NCBI RefSeq assembly: GCF_001184025.1
Contig: NZ_BBYG01000008.1
Coordinates: forward strand, 310,001-374,000
From: Streptomyces maremycinicus
GTDB lineage: Bacteria; Actinomycetota; Actinomycetes; Streptomycetales; Streptomycetaceae
Direction: 5' to 3'
Length of the DNA stretch: 64,000 bases
How positions within the stretch are numbered: position 1 is the stretch's first letter; every line of letters starts with the position of its first letter. A program made the translations under genes and the position numbers. A model generated the notes under the pieces. It saw only the letters and a list, made by a program, of their open reading frames with translations, did not search any database and was not told where the DNA came from. Below are positions 17,259 through 25,141 of this stretch, in pieces.

Positions 17259-18320
17259 ATGACACCCTCGGAGCCCGCGGAAACGCGGACAGAAGCGCGG
17301 CCGACGCAGACCGCCACGCTCGCGGAGATCGCCCGCGAGGCCGGCGTATCGGCACCGACTGTTTCGAAGGTCCTCAACGGCCGCGCCGATGTCGCCCCCA
17401 CGACCCGCACCCGCGTCGAGGAACTGCTGCGCGCCCACGGCTACCGCCGCCGCCGCGCCGAGGCGACCCGCTCCCCACTGATCGACCTGGTCTTCCACGA
17501 ACTGGAGAGCGCCTGGGCGATGGAGGTCATCCGAGGCGTGGAGAACGTGGCGCGCGACGCCGGGCTGAGTGTCGTGCTGAGCGAGAGCGCCGGACGGCTC
17601 ACGCCCGGCCGGACCTGGGCCGACCAGGTCGCGGCCCGCCGCCCGCACGGTGTCGTGCTGGTCCTGTCCGGGCTCGACGAGTCCCAGCGGGCGCTGCTGA
17701 CCAGCCGGTCCATCCCGTTCGTGGTGATGGACCCCGCCGGCGACCCGGGCGCCGACGTGCCGTCCATCGGGGCCACCAACTGGCAGGGCGGCCTCGCCGC
17801 GACCCGGCATCTGGTCGAGCTGGGACACCGGCGGATCGGGGCGATCAGCGGCCCGCCGCAGATGATGTGCAGCCGCGCCCGGATCGACGGCTACCGGGCC
17901 GCGCTCGAGACGGCCGGGCTGCCGGTCGACCAGCGGCTGATCAAGACCGGCGACTTCCACCACGAACTCGGCTACCGGCTCGGCCGTGAGCTGCTCGACC
18001 GCCCCGACCGGCCGACCGCCGTCTTCGCGGGCAACGACCTCCAGGCGCTCGGCTTCTACGAGGCCGCCCGTGAGCTGGGGCTGCGCATCCCGGAGGACGT
18101 GAGCGTGGTCGGCTTCGACGATCTGCCGGTGGCCCGCTGGGTGGGCCCGCCGCTGACGACCGTGCGGCAGCCCCTCACGGAGATGGCCGAGGCGGCCGCC
18201 CGGCTGGTCCTGGAGCTGGGGCGCGCGCCGTCCGCGGAGACGCCGACGGCGACCCGGGTGGAGCTGGCGACGAGCCTGGTGGTGCGGACGAGCACCGGGG
18301 CGCCGCCCGCCCGGCAGTGA
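17259..18320 (+). CDS. LacI-family transcriptional regulator, probably of xylan use
   Basis: 353 residues. An N-terminal helix-turn-helix (ATLAEIAREAGVSAPTVSKVLNGRADVAPTTRTRVEELLRAHGYRRRR, about 23-70) is followed by a periplasmic-binding-protein-like effector domain (LVFHELESAWAMEVIRGVE, RHLVELGHRRIGAISGPP, DRPTAVFAGNDLQALGFYEAARELGLRIPEDVSVVGFDDLP). The ATG at 17259 is preferred to a GTG 96 bases upstream, which would put 32 odd residues before the domain. It is divergent from the GH3 gene and directly upstream of the xylanase. BxlR-type regulation of both is the natural reading; the ligand is not visible from sequence. Confidence 0.9.
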   Translation: MTPSEPAETRTEARPTQTATLAEIAREAGVSAPTVSKVLNGRADVAPTTRTRVEELLRAHGYRRRRAEATRSPLIDLVFHELESAWAMEVIRGVENVARDAGLSVVLSESAGRLTPGRTWADQVAARRPHGVVLVLSGLDESQRALLTSRSIPFVVMDPAGDPGADVPSIGATNWQGGLAATRHLVELGHRRIGAISGPPQMMCSRARIDGYRAALETAGLPVDQRLIKTGDFHHELGYRLGRELLDRPDRPTAVFAGNDLQALGFYEAARELGLRIPEDVSVVGFDDLPVARWVGPPLTTVRQPLTEMAEAAARLVLELGRAPSAETPTATRVELATSLVVRTSTGAPPARQ

Positions 18321-18399
18321 CGCGGGTGGCCGGAAGTTGACGTATTGACGGGTGTGGCGGACACCTCCACACTCCTCCGAAGTCAATCGGTTGCACGAC

Positions 18400-18410
18400 C
18401 GAAACTTTCG
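18400..18410. promoter_or_regulatory. CGAAACTTTCG xylanase box overlapping the ribosome binding site
   Basis: An 11-base perfect palindrome around one central base (with one more matching base on each side) that runs into the GGAGG before the xylanase ATG. TTGACG at 18345-18350 is a plausible -35 upstream. Boxes of this sequence precede xylanase genes in other Streptomyces (from memory). Its position over the ribosome binding site suggests a roadblock to transcription rather than promoter occlusion. Confidence 0.65.
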
Positions 18411-18422
18411 GAGGCACCCGCA

Positions 18423-19778
18423 ATGAGATCCTCCAGTTCATCGATACGTGCACGTCTGGCCGCCCTGCTCGCCGGGGCGGCCACCGTCGGAGCCCTCCTG
18501 AGCGGAGTGGCGCACGCCGCGGACACCCCGCTGCGCGATCTCGGCGCCGCCAAGGGCAAGGTCGTCGGCACGGCGGTCACCGGCTCCAAGCTCACCGGGA
18601 CCTACGGCGACATCGCCGGGGCGCAGTTCGGCTCGCTGACCCCCGGCAACGCCATGAAGTGGGGCTCGGTGGAGCCGTCCCAGGGCTCCTTCGACTGGGC
18701 CGAGGCCGACCGGATCGTGGCCTTCGCGCAGGCCCACGACCAGCAGGTGCGCGGCCACACCCTGGTCTGGCACAGCCAGAACCCGAGCTGGCTGACCGGC
18801 GGCAGCTGGACGTCCGCCCAGCTGAGCACCCTGCTCCGGAACCACATCGACACCGAGGTCGGCCGGTACAAGGGGCGGATCGCGGCCTGGGACGTCGTCA
18901 ACGAGCCCTTCAACGAGGACGGCACCTACCGCTCGACCCTCTGGTACAACGGCCTCGGCGCCGACTACATCGCCGACGCCCTCACCTGGGCCAGGGCCGC
19001 CGACCCCGCGGCGAAGCTGTACATCAACGACTACAACGTCGAGGGCGTCAACGCGAAGAGCACCGCCCTCTACAACCTGGTCAAGTCGCTGAAGGAGCGC
19101 GGCGTCCCGGTCGACGGGGTCGGCCTCCAGGCCCACCTCGTCCTCGGCCAGGTCCCCTCCACCCTCCAGCAGAACATCCAGCGCTTCGCCGACCTCGGCG
19201 TCGACGTGGCCATCACCGAGCTGGACATCCGGATGACGCTCCCGTCGGACAGCGCCGAGCTGGCCCAGCAGAAGGCCGACTACCAGGCGGTCACCGCGGC
19301 CTGCGTGGCGGTGGCGCGCTGTGTGAACCTCACCGTGTGGGGCTTCACCGACTCCGACTCCTGGGTGGAGAGCACCTTCCCGGGGCAGGGGGCGGCGACG
19401 CCGTACGACGCGAACTACGCGCCGAAACCGGCGTACCACGGCATCGCGGAGGCGCTGGGCGGCACGACGACACCGCCGCCGACCGGCGCGTGCGCGGCGG
19501 CGTACAGCGTGGGCAGTCAGTGGAACACCGGGTTCACCGGGAACGTGACGATCTCCTGCTCGGGCGCCGCGCTGACCTCCTGGAAGGTGACCTGGACGTA
19601 CGGCGCGGGACAGCAGATCACCCAGGCCTGGAACGCCGGCTGCACCCAGTCGGGGGCGGCCGTGACGTGCGTGAACGCCTCGTACAACGGGTCGGTTCCC
19701 AGCGGGGGTTCGGTGAGCTTCGGGTTCAACGCCGGTTGGAGCGGCAGCAATCCCCTGCCGACGGTGACGCTGGGCTGA
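18423..19778 (+). CDS. Secreted endo-1,4-beta-xylanase, GH10 with C-terminal CBM2
   Basis: 451 residues. Signal peptide about 1-32 (MRSSSSSIRARLAALLAGAA...AHA), GH10 catalytic domain about 36-345, a short Thr/Pro linker, and a family 2 carbohydrate-binding module about 354-451. The catalytic acid/base is Glu161 in WDVVNEPF and the nucleophile Glu266 in ITELDIR. HTLVWHSQNPSW is also diagnostic. The CBM2 shows QWNTGFTGNVTISCSG, WTYGAGQQITQAWNAG and NASYNGSVPSGGSVSFGF. It breaks down xylan outside the cell. GGAGG stands eight bases before the ATG at 18423; an earlier in-frame start would put residues before the signal peptide. Confidence 0.96.
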   Translation: MRSSSSSIRARLAALLAGAATVGALLSGVAHAADTPLRDLGAAKGKVVGTAVTGSKLTGTYGDIAGAQFGSLTPGNAMKWGSVEPSQGSFDWAEADRIVAFAQAHDQQVRGHTLVWHSQNPSWLTGGSWTSAQLSTLLRNHIDTEVGRYKGRIAAWDVVNEPFNEDGTYRSTLWYNGLGADYIADALTWARAADPAAKLYINDYNVEGVNAKSTALYNLVKSLKERGVPVDGVGLQAHLVLGQVPSTLQQNIQRFADLGVDVAITELDIRMTLPSDSAELAQQKADYQAVTAACVAVARCVNLTVWGFTDSDSWVESTFPGQGAATPYDANYAPKPAYHGIAEALGGTTTPPPTGACAAAYSVGSQWNTGFTGNVTISCSGAALTSWKVTWTYGAGQQITQAWNAGCTQSGAAVTCVNASYNGSVPSGGSVSFGFNAGWSGSNPLPTVTLG

Positions 19779-19889
19779 CGGTGACGCCGGTCCGACGGCG
19801 ACACCGGCCTGAGGATCGTGAGATTTTCACAAGAAGTTCGCCGTCGGGCCGTGGTCCTAACAGTCCGCTCATAATCCGGACTTACGTTC

Positions 19890-20951
19890 GTGTGTGTGAC
19901 GCGACACGAGGAGCAGGGCGACGCGGGCAGACGGACGGGCCGGCGGTCGGCGGTGCTGAAGGCCGCCGGTCTCGCAGTGGCCGCCGCCCTGGTGGTGGGC
20001 ATCGGGACGGCGGGCTGGGCCTACTGGCACCTGGACGACAACATCCAGAGCGTCGACATCGACAACGCGCTCGGCGACGACCGCCCCGCGAAGGCGGTCA
20101 CGACCCCGGCCCCCTCCGACTCGGCGTCCGCGGCCCCGCTGCCCACCGAGGCCGTGAACATCCTGGTGCTGGGTTCGGACTCGCGCAGCGGCGAGGAGAA
20201 CCAGGCGCTCGGCGGGGGCGACAGCTCCGGCGCCCGGTCCGACACCGCGATGGTCGTGCACATCGACGCGGGCCGCACCACGGCCACCGTCGTCAGCATC
20301 CCGCGCGACACCCTGGTCACGCGCCCCTCCTGCCCGCTGTCCGACGGCGGTTCGACGGCGGTGGCGTACGGCGCGATGTTCAACACCGCCTATGCGGTCG
20401 GCGGTCCGGTCTGCGCGGTCAAGACGGTCGAGTCGATCACCGACGTCCGGATGGACCACTACGTCGAGGTCGACTTCGCGGGCTTCGCCGAGCTCGTCGA
20501 CGCGCTCGGCGGGGTCACCGTCACCACCGACGAGGACATCGACGACGACGACAGCCATCTGCACCTCGCGGCCGGCACCCACCATCTGGACGGCACCCGG
20601 GCGCTCGCCCTGGCCCGCACCCGGCACGGCATAGGCGACGGCAGCGACCTCGGCCGCATAGGCCTCCAGCAGACGCTGGTGAAGGCCCTGCTGGAGCAGA
20701 TCGCCTCGACCGACCTGCTGACCAGCCCCACGAGGCTGTACCAGGTCGCCGACGCGGTCACCGGCAGTCTCACCACGGACACCGGCCTCGACTCCCTCGC
20801 CGAGCTGACGGAGCTGGGCCGCAGTCTCGAGGGACTCTCGGCCACCGGCCTCAGGACCGTGACCATGCCCGTGGTGACCGCTCCCTCCGACCCCAACCGG
20901 GTGGTGGCACAGGAACCGGCGGCGAACGAGCTGTGGGCGTCGCTGAGGTGA
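19890..20951 (+). CDS. LytR-CpsA-Psr (LCP) family cell-wall glycopolymer ligase
   Basis: 353 residues. A basic N-terminus and one membrane segment (KAAGLAVAAALVVGIGTAGWAYW, about 25-47) are followed by the extracytoplasmic LCP domain: NILVLGSDSRSGEE, GARSDTAMVVHID, VVSIPRDTLV, DHYVEVDFAGFAELVDALGGVTV and HLDGTRALALARTRH. LCP proteins attach teichoic-acid-like polymers to peptidoglycan using lipid-linked donors. The first GTG (19890) and a second six bases later are both possible starts. CATAAT at 19870-19875 could be its -10. Confidence 0.92.
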   Translation: MCVTRHEEQGDAGRRTGRRSAVLKAAGLAVAAALVVGIGTAGWAYWHLDDNIQSVDIDNALGDDRPAKAVTTPAPSDSASAAPLPTEAVNILVLGSDSRSGEENQALGGGDSSGARSDTAMVVHIDAGRTTATVVSIPRDTLVTRPSCPLSDGGSTAVAYGAMFNTAYAVGGPVCAVKTVESITDVRMDHYVEVDFAGFAELVDALGGVTVTTDEDIDDDDSHLHLAAGTHHLDGTRALALARTRHGIGDGSDLGRIGLQQTLVKALLEQIASTDLLTSPTRLYQVADAVTGSLTTDTGLDSLAELTELGRSLEGLSATGLRTVTMPVVTAPSDPNRVVAQEPAANELWASLR

Positions 20952-21100
20952 ACCGGGGCCCGCGGGGTCCGAGCCGCGTGAACGACGCCGGAAAAGTTTT
21001 CCGGGAAAAGCCGTCGAGGGTGTCGATCCGGCCGTCCGCCGTTCGACGAAGGGGTGAGAGGCCGGGAAAGGATCCGGTCCACCGCACCCGAGGAGTCACC

Positions 21101-21457
21101 ATGCCCCGCTACCTGTCGCTCGTGAAGATCGACGAGGCCACCGCCCCCGCCGAGGGCCCCAGCCCCGAGCTGATGCGGCGGATGGGCGAGCTGATCGAGG
21201 AGGTCACCAAGGCCGGCGTCATGCTCGACACCGCCGGGCTCACGCCGTCCGCGCAGGGCGTCCGCGCGCACTGGGAGGGCGGGAAGATCTCCCTGACCGA
21301 CGGCCCCTTCACCGAGTCCAAGGAGGTCGTCGGCGGCTACGCGCTCATGCAGTGCAAGGACATGGCCGAGGCCGTCGAATGGACGAAGCGGTTCCTGAAG
21401 GTGCACGAGGAGCACTGGACGGTGACCTGTGAGGTCCGGGAGATCGCGGAGGGCTGA
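21101..21457 (+). CDS. DGPF-domain (YCII-related) protein
   Basis: 118 residues. The DGPF motif is visible in GKISLTDGPFTESKEVVGGYALMQCKDMAEAVEWTKRF. The fold is a ferredoxin-like dimer; the biochemical role is unknown. It lies 45 bases upstream of an ECF42 sigma factor, the standard partnership of that sigma family. In published ECF42 systems the sigma factor drives the DGPF gene. The ATG at 21101 is backed by GAGG eight bases upstream. Confidence 0.9.
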   Translation: MPRYLSLVKIDEATAPAEGPSPELMRRMGELIEEVTKAGVMLDTAGLTPSAQGVRAHWEGGKISLTDGPFTESKEVVGGYALMQCKDMAEAVEWTKRFLKVHEEHWTVTCEVREIAEG

Positions 21458-21502
21458 GCCTTCCCTGGCCCGAACGGTCCCCGGGGTGTTCGATGGTGGG
21501 CT

Positions 21503-22876
21503 GTGGAACAACAGCCCGCCTCGGACCCCGAGAGCCCGTCGGATCCCCGAAGCCCCTCGGCCCCCGGTAGCCCGTCGGACCGCCGAGGCCCCTCGGACAC
21601 CCGCAGCCCCTCAGGAGCCCGAAGCCCCTCCGATCCCCGTGCCGCCATCGAGACCGTCTTCCGGCTCGAGTCCCCCCGTGTCATCGCCGCCGTGGCCCGT
21701 GTCGTCCGGGACGTCGGCGTCGCGGAGGAACTGGCGCAGGACGCTCTGGTCGCGGCCCTGGAGCAGTGGCCGCGCGACGGGGTGCCGGACAACCCCGGCG
21801 CCTGGCTCACCGCCACCGCCCGGCACCGCGCCGTCGACCTGGTCCGCCGCCGGGAGAACTACGCCCGCAAGCTCCAGGAGATCGGCCGCGGCCTGGACCC
21901 GGCGGCCCCGCCGGAGGAGCCCGCCGACCCCGACGCCATCGACGACGACCTGCTCAGGCTCGTCTTCACCGCCTGCCACCCGGTGTTGTCCGCACAGGCC
22001 CGCATCGCCCTCACCCTGCGCCTGCTAGGCGGCCTGAGCACGCCCGAGATCGCCCGCGCCTTCCTGGTCCCCGAACCGACCGTCGCGCAGCGCATCGTCC
22101 GCGCCAAGAAGACCCTGGCCGGCAGGAACATCGCCTTCGAGGTGCCGTACGGACCCGACCGCGAGGCCCGGCTCGGCTCGGTCCTCGACGTCATCTACCT
22201 CATCTTCAACGAGGGTTACGCGGCCACCGCGGGCGACGACTGGCTGCGCCCGGCCCTGTGCGAGGACGCGCTGCGGCTGGCCCGGCAGCTCGCGGCCCTG
22301 ATGCCGAAGGAGCCCGAGGTCCACGGCCTCGTCTCGCTGCTGGAGTTCCAGGCGTCCCGTACGGCCGCCCGTACCGCCCCCGACGGCAGGCCGGTCCTCC
22401 TCAAGGACCAGGACCGGCGCCGCTGGAACCGCATGCTCGTCGCCCGTGGCATCGCCGCCCTGGACCGGGCGGGCGCCGCGTCCACCGGCGCTCCCGGCCC
22501 GTACGCCCTCCAGGCCGCGGTGGCGGCCTGCCACGCGCACGCCGACACCTACGAGGACACCGACTGGAGGTCCATCGCCACCCTGTACGCGCTGCTGGCC
22601 GCCCGGGCCCCGTCCCCGGTCGTCGAACTCAACCGCGCGGTCGCCGTGTCGATGGCGGACGGGCCGGGGCCCGCGCTGGAGATCGTCGACCGTCTCGTCG
22701 CCGAACCGTCCCTGCGCGACTACCACCTCCTGCCCAGCGTCCGCGGCGACCTGCTGCTGCGGCTGGGCCGGGCGGCGGAGGCCAGCGCCGAGTTCGAACG
22801 GGCGGCGGAGCTTACGGGCAACGAGCGGGAACGGGAGCTGCTGCGGGCACGGGCCGACGAGTGCAGGCCGGGCTGA
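21503..22876 (+). CDS. ECF42-type RNA polymerase sigma factor with C-terminal TPR-like extension
   Basis: 457 residues, far longer than a normal ECF sigma. Residues 1-50 are a Ser/Pro/Asp-rich repetitive extension. Sigma region 2 follows (ESPRVIAAVARVVRDVGVAEELAQDALVAALEQWP and LTATARHRAVDLVRRREN), then region 4 (RIALTLRLLGGLSTPEIARAFLVPEPTVAQRIVRAKK). A helical C-terminal domain of about 230 residues contains IYLIFNEGYAA, LARQLAALMPKEPEVHGLVSLLEFQASR and VELNRAVAVSMADGPGPALEIVDRL, typical of ECF42. No anti-sigma gene is adjacent, as usual for this family. GTG start. Confidence 0.92.
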   Translation: MEQQPASDPESPSDPRSPSAPGSPSDRRGPSDTRSPSGARSPSDPRAAIETVFRLESPRVIAAVARVVRDVGVAEELAQDALVAALEQWPRDGVPDNPGAWLTATARHRAVDLVRRRENYARKLQEIGRGLDPAAPPEEPADPDAIDDDLLRLVFTACHPVLSAQARIALTLRLLGGLSTPEIARAFLVPEPTVAQRIVRAKKTLAGRNIAFEVPYGPDREARLGSVLDVIYLIFNEGYAATAGDDWLRPALCEDALRLARQLAALMPKEPEVHGLVSLLEFQASRTAARTAPDGRPVLLKDQDRRRWNRMLVARGIAALDRAGAASTGAPGPYALQAAVAACHAHADTYEDTDWRSIATLYALLAARAPSPVVELNRAVAVSMADGPGPALEIVDRLVAEPSLRDYHLLPSVRGDLLLRLGRAAEASAEFERAAELTGNERERELLRARADECRPG

Positions 22877-23098
22877 AGGGCTGCATACCTGGCATCCCGC
22901 AGGTCGCGAGTCCAAAGCCTCGGCAATTTCGAACATGTGTAGGCAGTAAACCCGTTCCCTTCGTCGCGGTGGCGACCTAAAGTGATCGGGCCGCTGTGAA
23001 ACGACTGTGCGGCCGAGGGAAACAGGCGACGGGGGACGACGCCGACCCGGCCCACGCGCGGCTCCGACGACATCATGTGATCCCCGGGGGTCGACAAC

Positions 23099-25141
23099 TT
23101 GAGACTGTTCACGCGCCGCCGTACCGCGGCGCTCGCCACCGTGGCGGCGCTCGCCGCCGCGGGCGCCCTGGCCGCCGCACCCGGCGCCGTCGCCGACGAC
23201 GCCGGTCCCTGGCCGGGAACCGAGGGCAAGATCCTCAATGACGGCGGGTTGCTGGTCGACCCCGTCACCGGCACCACCAGCACCATCCCCAACGTGGGGA
23301 GTTACGCCACCTGGGCGCCGGACGGAAGCCGCGTGGTCAGCGTCTCCGGCCAGATCTCCAGCGTGCTGCCCAACGGCACCAAGAAGATCACCCTGCCGTG
23401 GGCGCAGGGCCTGCGCTCCAGCGCCCCGTACGAGGACCTGACCTTCTGGAACGGCGGCCGTTTCGTCGTCTTCGCCAGCGGCGGCCAGCTCGTCTACGGT
23501 CCCTCCGACGCCTCCTGGGCACCCGGCCCGCTGCTGCCGGCGAACCTGGAACCGGCCACCGTCTGCGACTCCGAGCCGAGCGTGAACGTCAAGGGCCTGG
23601 TCGCCTTCGAGCGCCGCGCGGGCAGTTGCGACGCCGCGGCCGGCGTGTACGTCTTCGACGCCGCGGCGAACACGGTCAAGCTCGCCCTGGCCGACGCCGA
23701 GCAGCCCGCCTGGTCGCCGGACGGCACCAAGCTGGCGTTCGTCCGCAAGGACACCGACGGCAACCCGCAGATCTTCACGGCGAACGCCGACGGCACCGAC
23801 GTCAAGCAGCTCACCACCGGCCCGCGCCGGTACGCCGCCCCGTCCTGGTCGCCCACCGGCAAGCGGATCGTCTTCGACGCCCACACCTCGCCGAACAGCG
23901 ACGACGTGCACACCGTCGAGTACGTCGACACGGCCACCGGTGAGCTGACCGCGGTCACCGGCGCGACGCAGAGCAGCAACCCCAGCTGGCAGCCGCTGCG
24001 CAAGAACAGCACCGCGCGGGTCTGGGGCGCCAACGCCTATCTCACCGCCACCGCCTCCTCCCGCTGGACCTGGAACACCATCGGCCAGAGCGTGCCCGGC
24101 CTGATGGACGCCAAGTCCGCCGTCCTGGTGAACCAGGACGACCCGGCGTACGCCGTCACCGCGCCCGCCCTGGCCGGCCGGAAGGAGGGCCCGGTGCTGA
24201 TGACGCAGAAGACCGGGCTGTCCTCGACGACGAAGAACGAGCTGAAGCGGATGCTGAAGCCCGGCAAGCCCGTGTACCTGGTCGGCAGCACGTCCGTCCT
24301 CGACAACAACGTCCTCAACCAGGTGAAGGCGCTCGGCTACGTCCCCGTGCGGCTGACCGGCGCGGACCGCTACGCGACCTCGGTGATGGTGAGCAAGACC
24401 ATCAGCTCCGCCCCGAAGTACGTCTTCCTGGCCGGCGGCACCGAGTACCGCGCGGCCCTGTCGGCGGCGGCCGCGGCCGGCTCGGACGGCGCCGCCAGCG
24501 CGGGTGGTGTCGTGCTCACGAACGGCACCAAGCTGACCGCGTCGGTGCAGTCGTACCTGAACAGCCTGAACCCCGACAAGACCATGATCATCACGGTCGG
24601 TTCGGCGGCGAAGTACGCGCTGACCCACTCGAGCTTCTCGCGCTGGCCGTCGACGTACTCCTACTACCCGATCTCGGGTACCACGGACCCGTCGATCTCG
24701 GTGGCCATCGCCCTGTTCTGGTGGTCCGCGCCGAGCCAGACCGGCCTCGCCTACTCCGGCTCCTGGCGCGACGGCGTGTCGGCGGCCTCGGCCATGAACG
24801 TCTTCGGCCCGCTCCTGTGGACCAGCAGCGCCGCCGCCCCGTCGGCCGAACTCACCAGCTACTACCAGCGGGAGACGGCCAGCGTCCACTTCACGGCGGC
24901 CTTCGGCGTCAACAGCTCGATCTCCCCGGCCGCGCTGAACACCGTGGGTGCCACGATGGGCGCGGGCAGCGCCTACGTCGAGTACCGCCCGTACTTCAAC
25001 GGTGTCATCCCGCCGAGCACGTCGGCGAGCGCCTTCGCCGCGCCCACCGGCGGCGAGGCCGCGGTCACCACCGGGCAGCGTCCCGGCCCGGTCGGCGCCC
25101 AGCCGAACCTGGCAGCGCTCAAGACGCTCCACCGGCAGTAA
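23099..25141 (+). CDS. Secreted protein with PD40 beta-propeller repeats and cell-wall-binding repeats
   Basis: 680 residues, TTG start. Signal peptide about 1-33 (RRRTAALATVAALAAAGALAAAPGAVADD). Residues about 60-305 carry WD40/TolB-like PD40 blades (YATWAPDGSRVV, QPAWSPDGTKLAFVRKDTDGNPQIFTANADGTDVKQLTTG, APSWSPTGKRIVFDAHT). Residues about 340-600 resemble cell wall binding repeat 2 (VLVNQDDPAYAVTAPALAGRKEGPVLMT, LKRMLKPGKPVYLVGSTSVL, RLTGADRYATSVMVSKTI, VFLAGGTEYRAALSAAAAAGS). It should sit non-covalently on the cell wall. The 222-base gap before it shows no gene. Confidence 0.85.
   Translation: MRLFTRRRTAALATVAALAAAGALAAAPGAVADDAGPWPGTEGKILNDGGLLVDPVTGTTSTIPNVGSYATWAPDGSRVVSVSGQISSVLPNGTKKITLPWAQGLRSSAPYEDLTFWNGGRFVVFASGGQLVYGPSDASWAPGPLLPANLEPATVCDSEPSVNVKGLVAFERRAGSCDAAAGVYVFDAAANTVKLALADAEQPAWSPDGTKLAFVRKDTDGNPQIFTANADGTDVKQLTTGPRRYAAPSWSPTGKRIVFDAHTSPNSDDVHTVEYVDTATGELTAVTGATQSSNPSWQPLRKNSTARVWGANAYLTATASSRWTWNTIGQSVPGLMDAKSAVLVNQDDPAYAVTAPALAGRKEGPVLMTQKTGLSSTTKNELKRMLKPGKPVYLVGSTSVLDNNVLNQVKALGYVPVRLTGADRYATSVMVSKTISSAPKYVFLAGGTEYRAALSAAAAAGSDGAASAGGVVLTNGTKLTASVQSYLNSLNPDKTMIITVGSAAKYALTHSSFSRWPSTYSYYPISGTTDPSISVAIALFWWSAPSQTGLAYSGSWRDGVSAASAMNVFGPLLWTSSAAAPSAELTSYYQRETASVHFTAAFGVNSSISPAALNTVGATMGAGSAYVEYRPYFNGVIPPSTSASAFAAPTGGEAAVTTGQRPGPVGAQPNLAALKTLHRQ

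Noticed and set aside
22877..23098. Riboswitch (cyclic di-AMP type) before the wall-binding protein
   Set aside because: I could not find the conserved pairing and motifs of that riboswitch; only a GC-rich leader is visible.
22025..25132. A 1035-codon minus-strand frame antisense to the ECF42 and PD40 genes
   Set aside because: No domain, ribosome binding site or coding-type composition; GC-skewed shadow.
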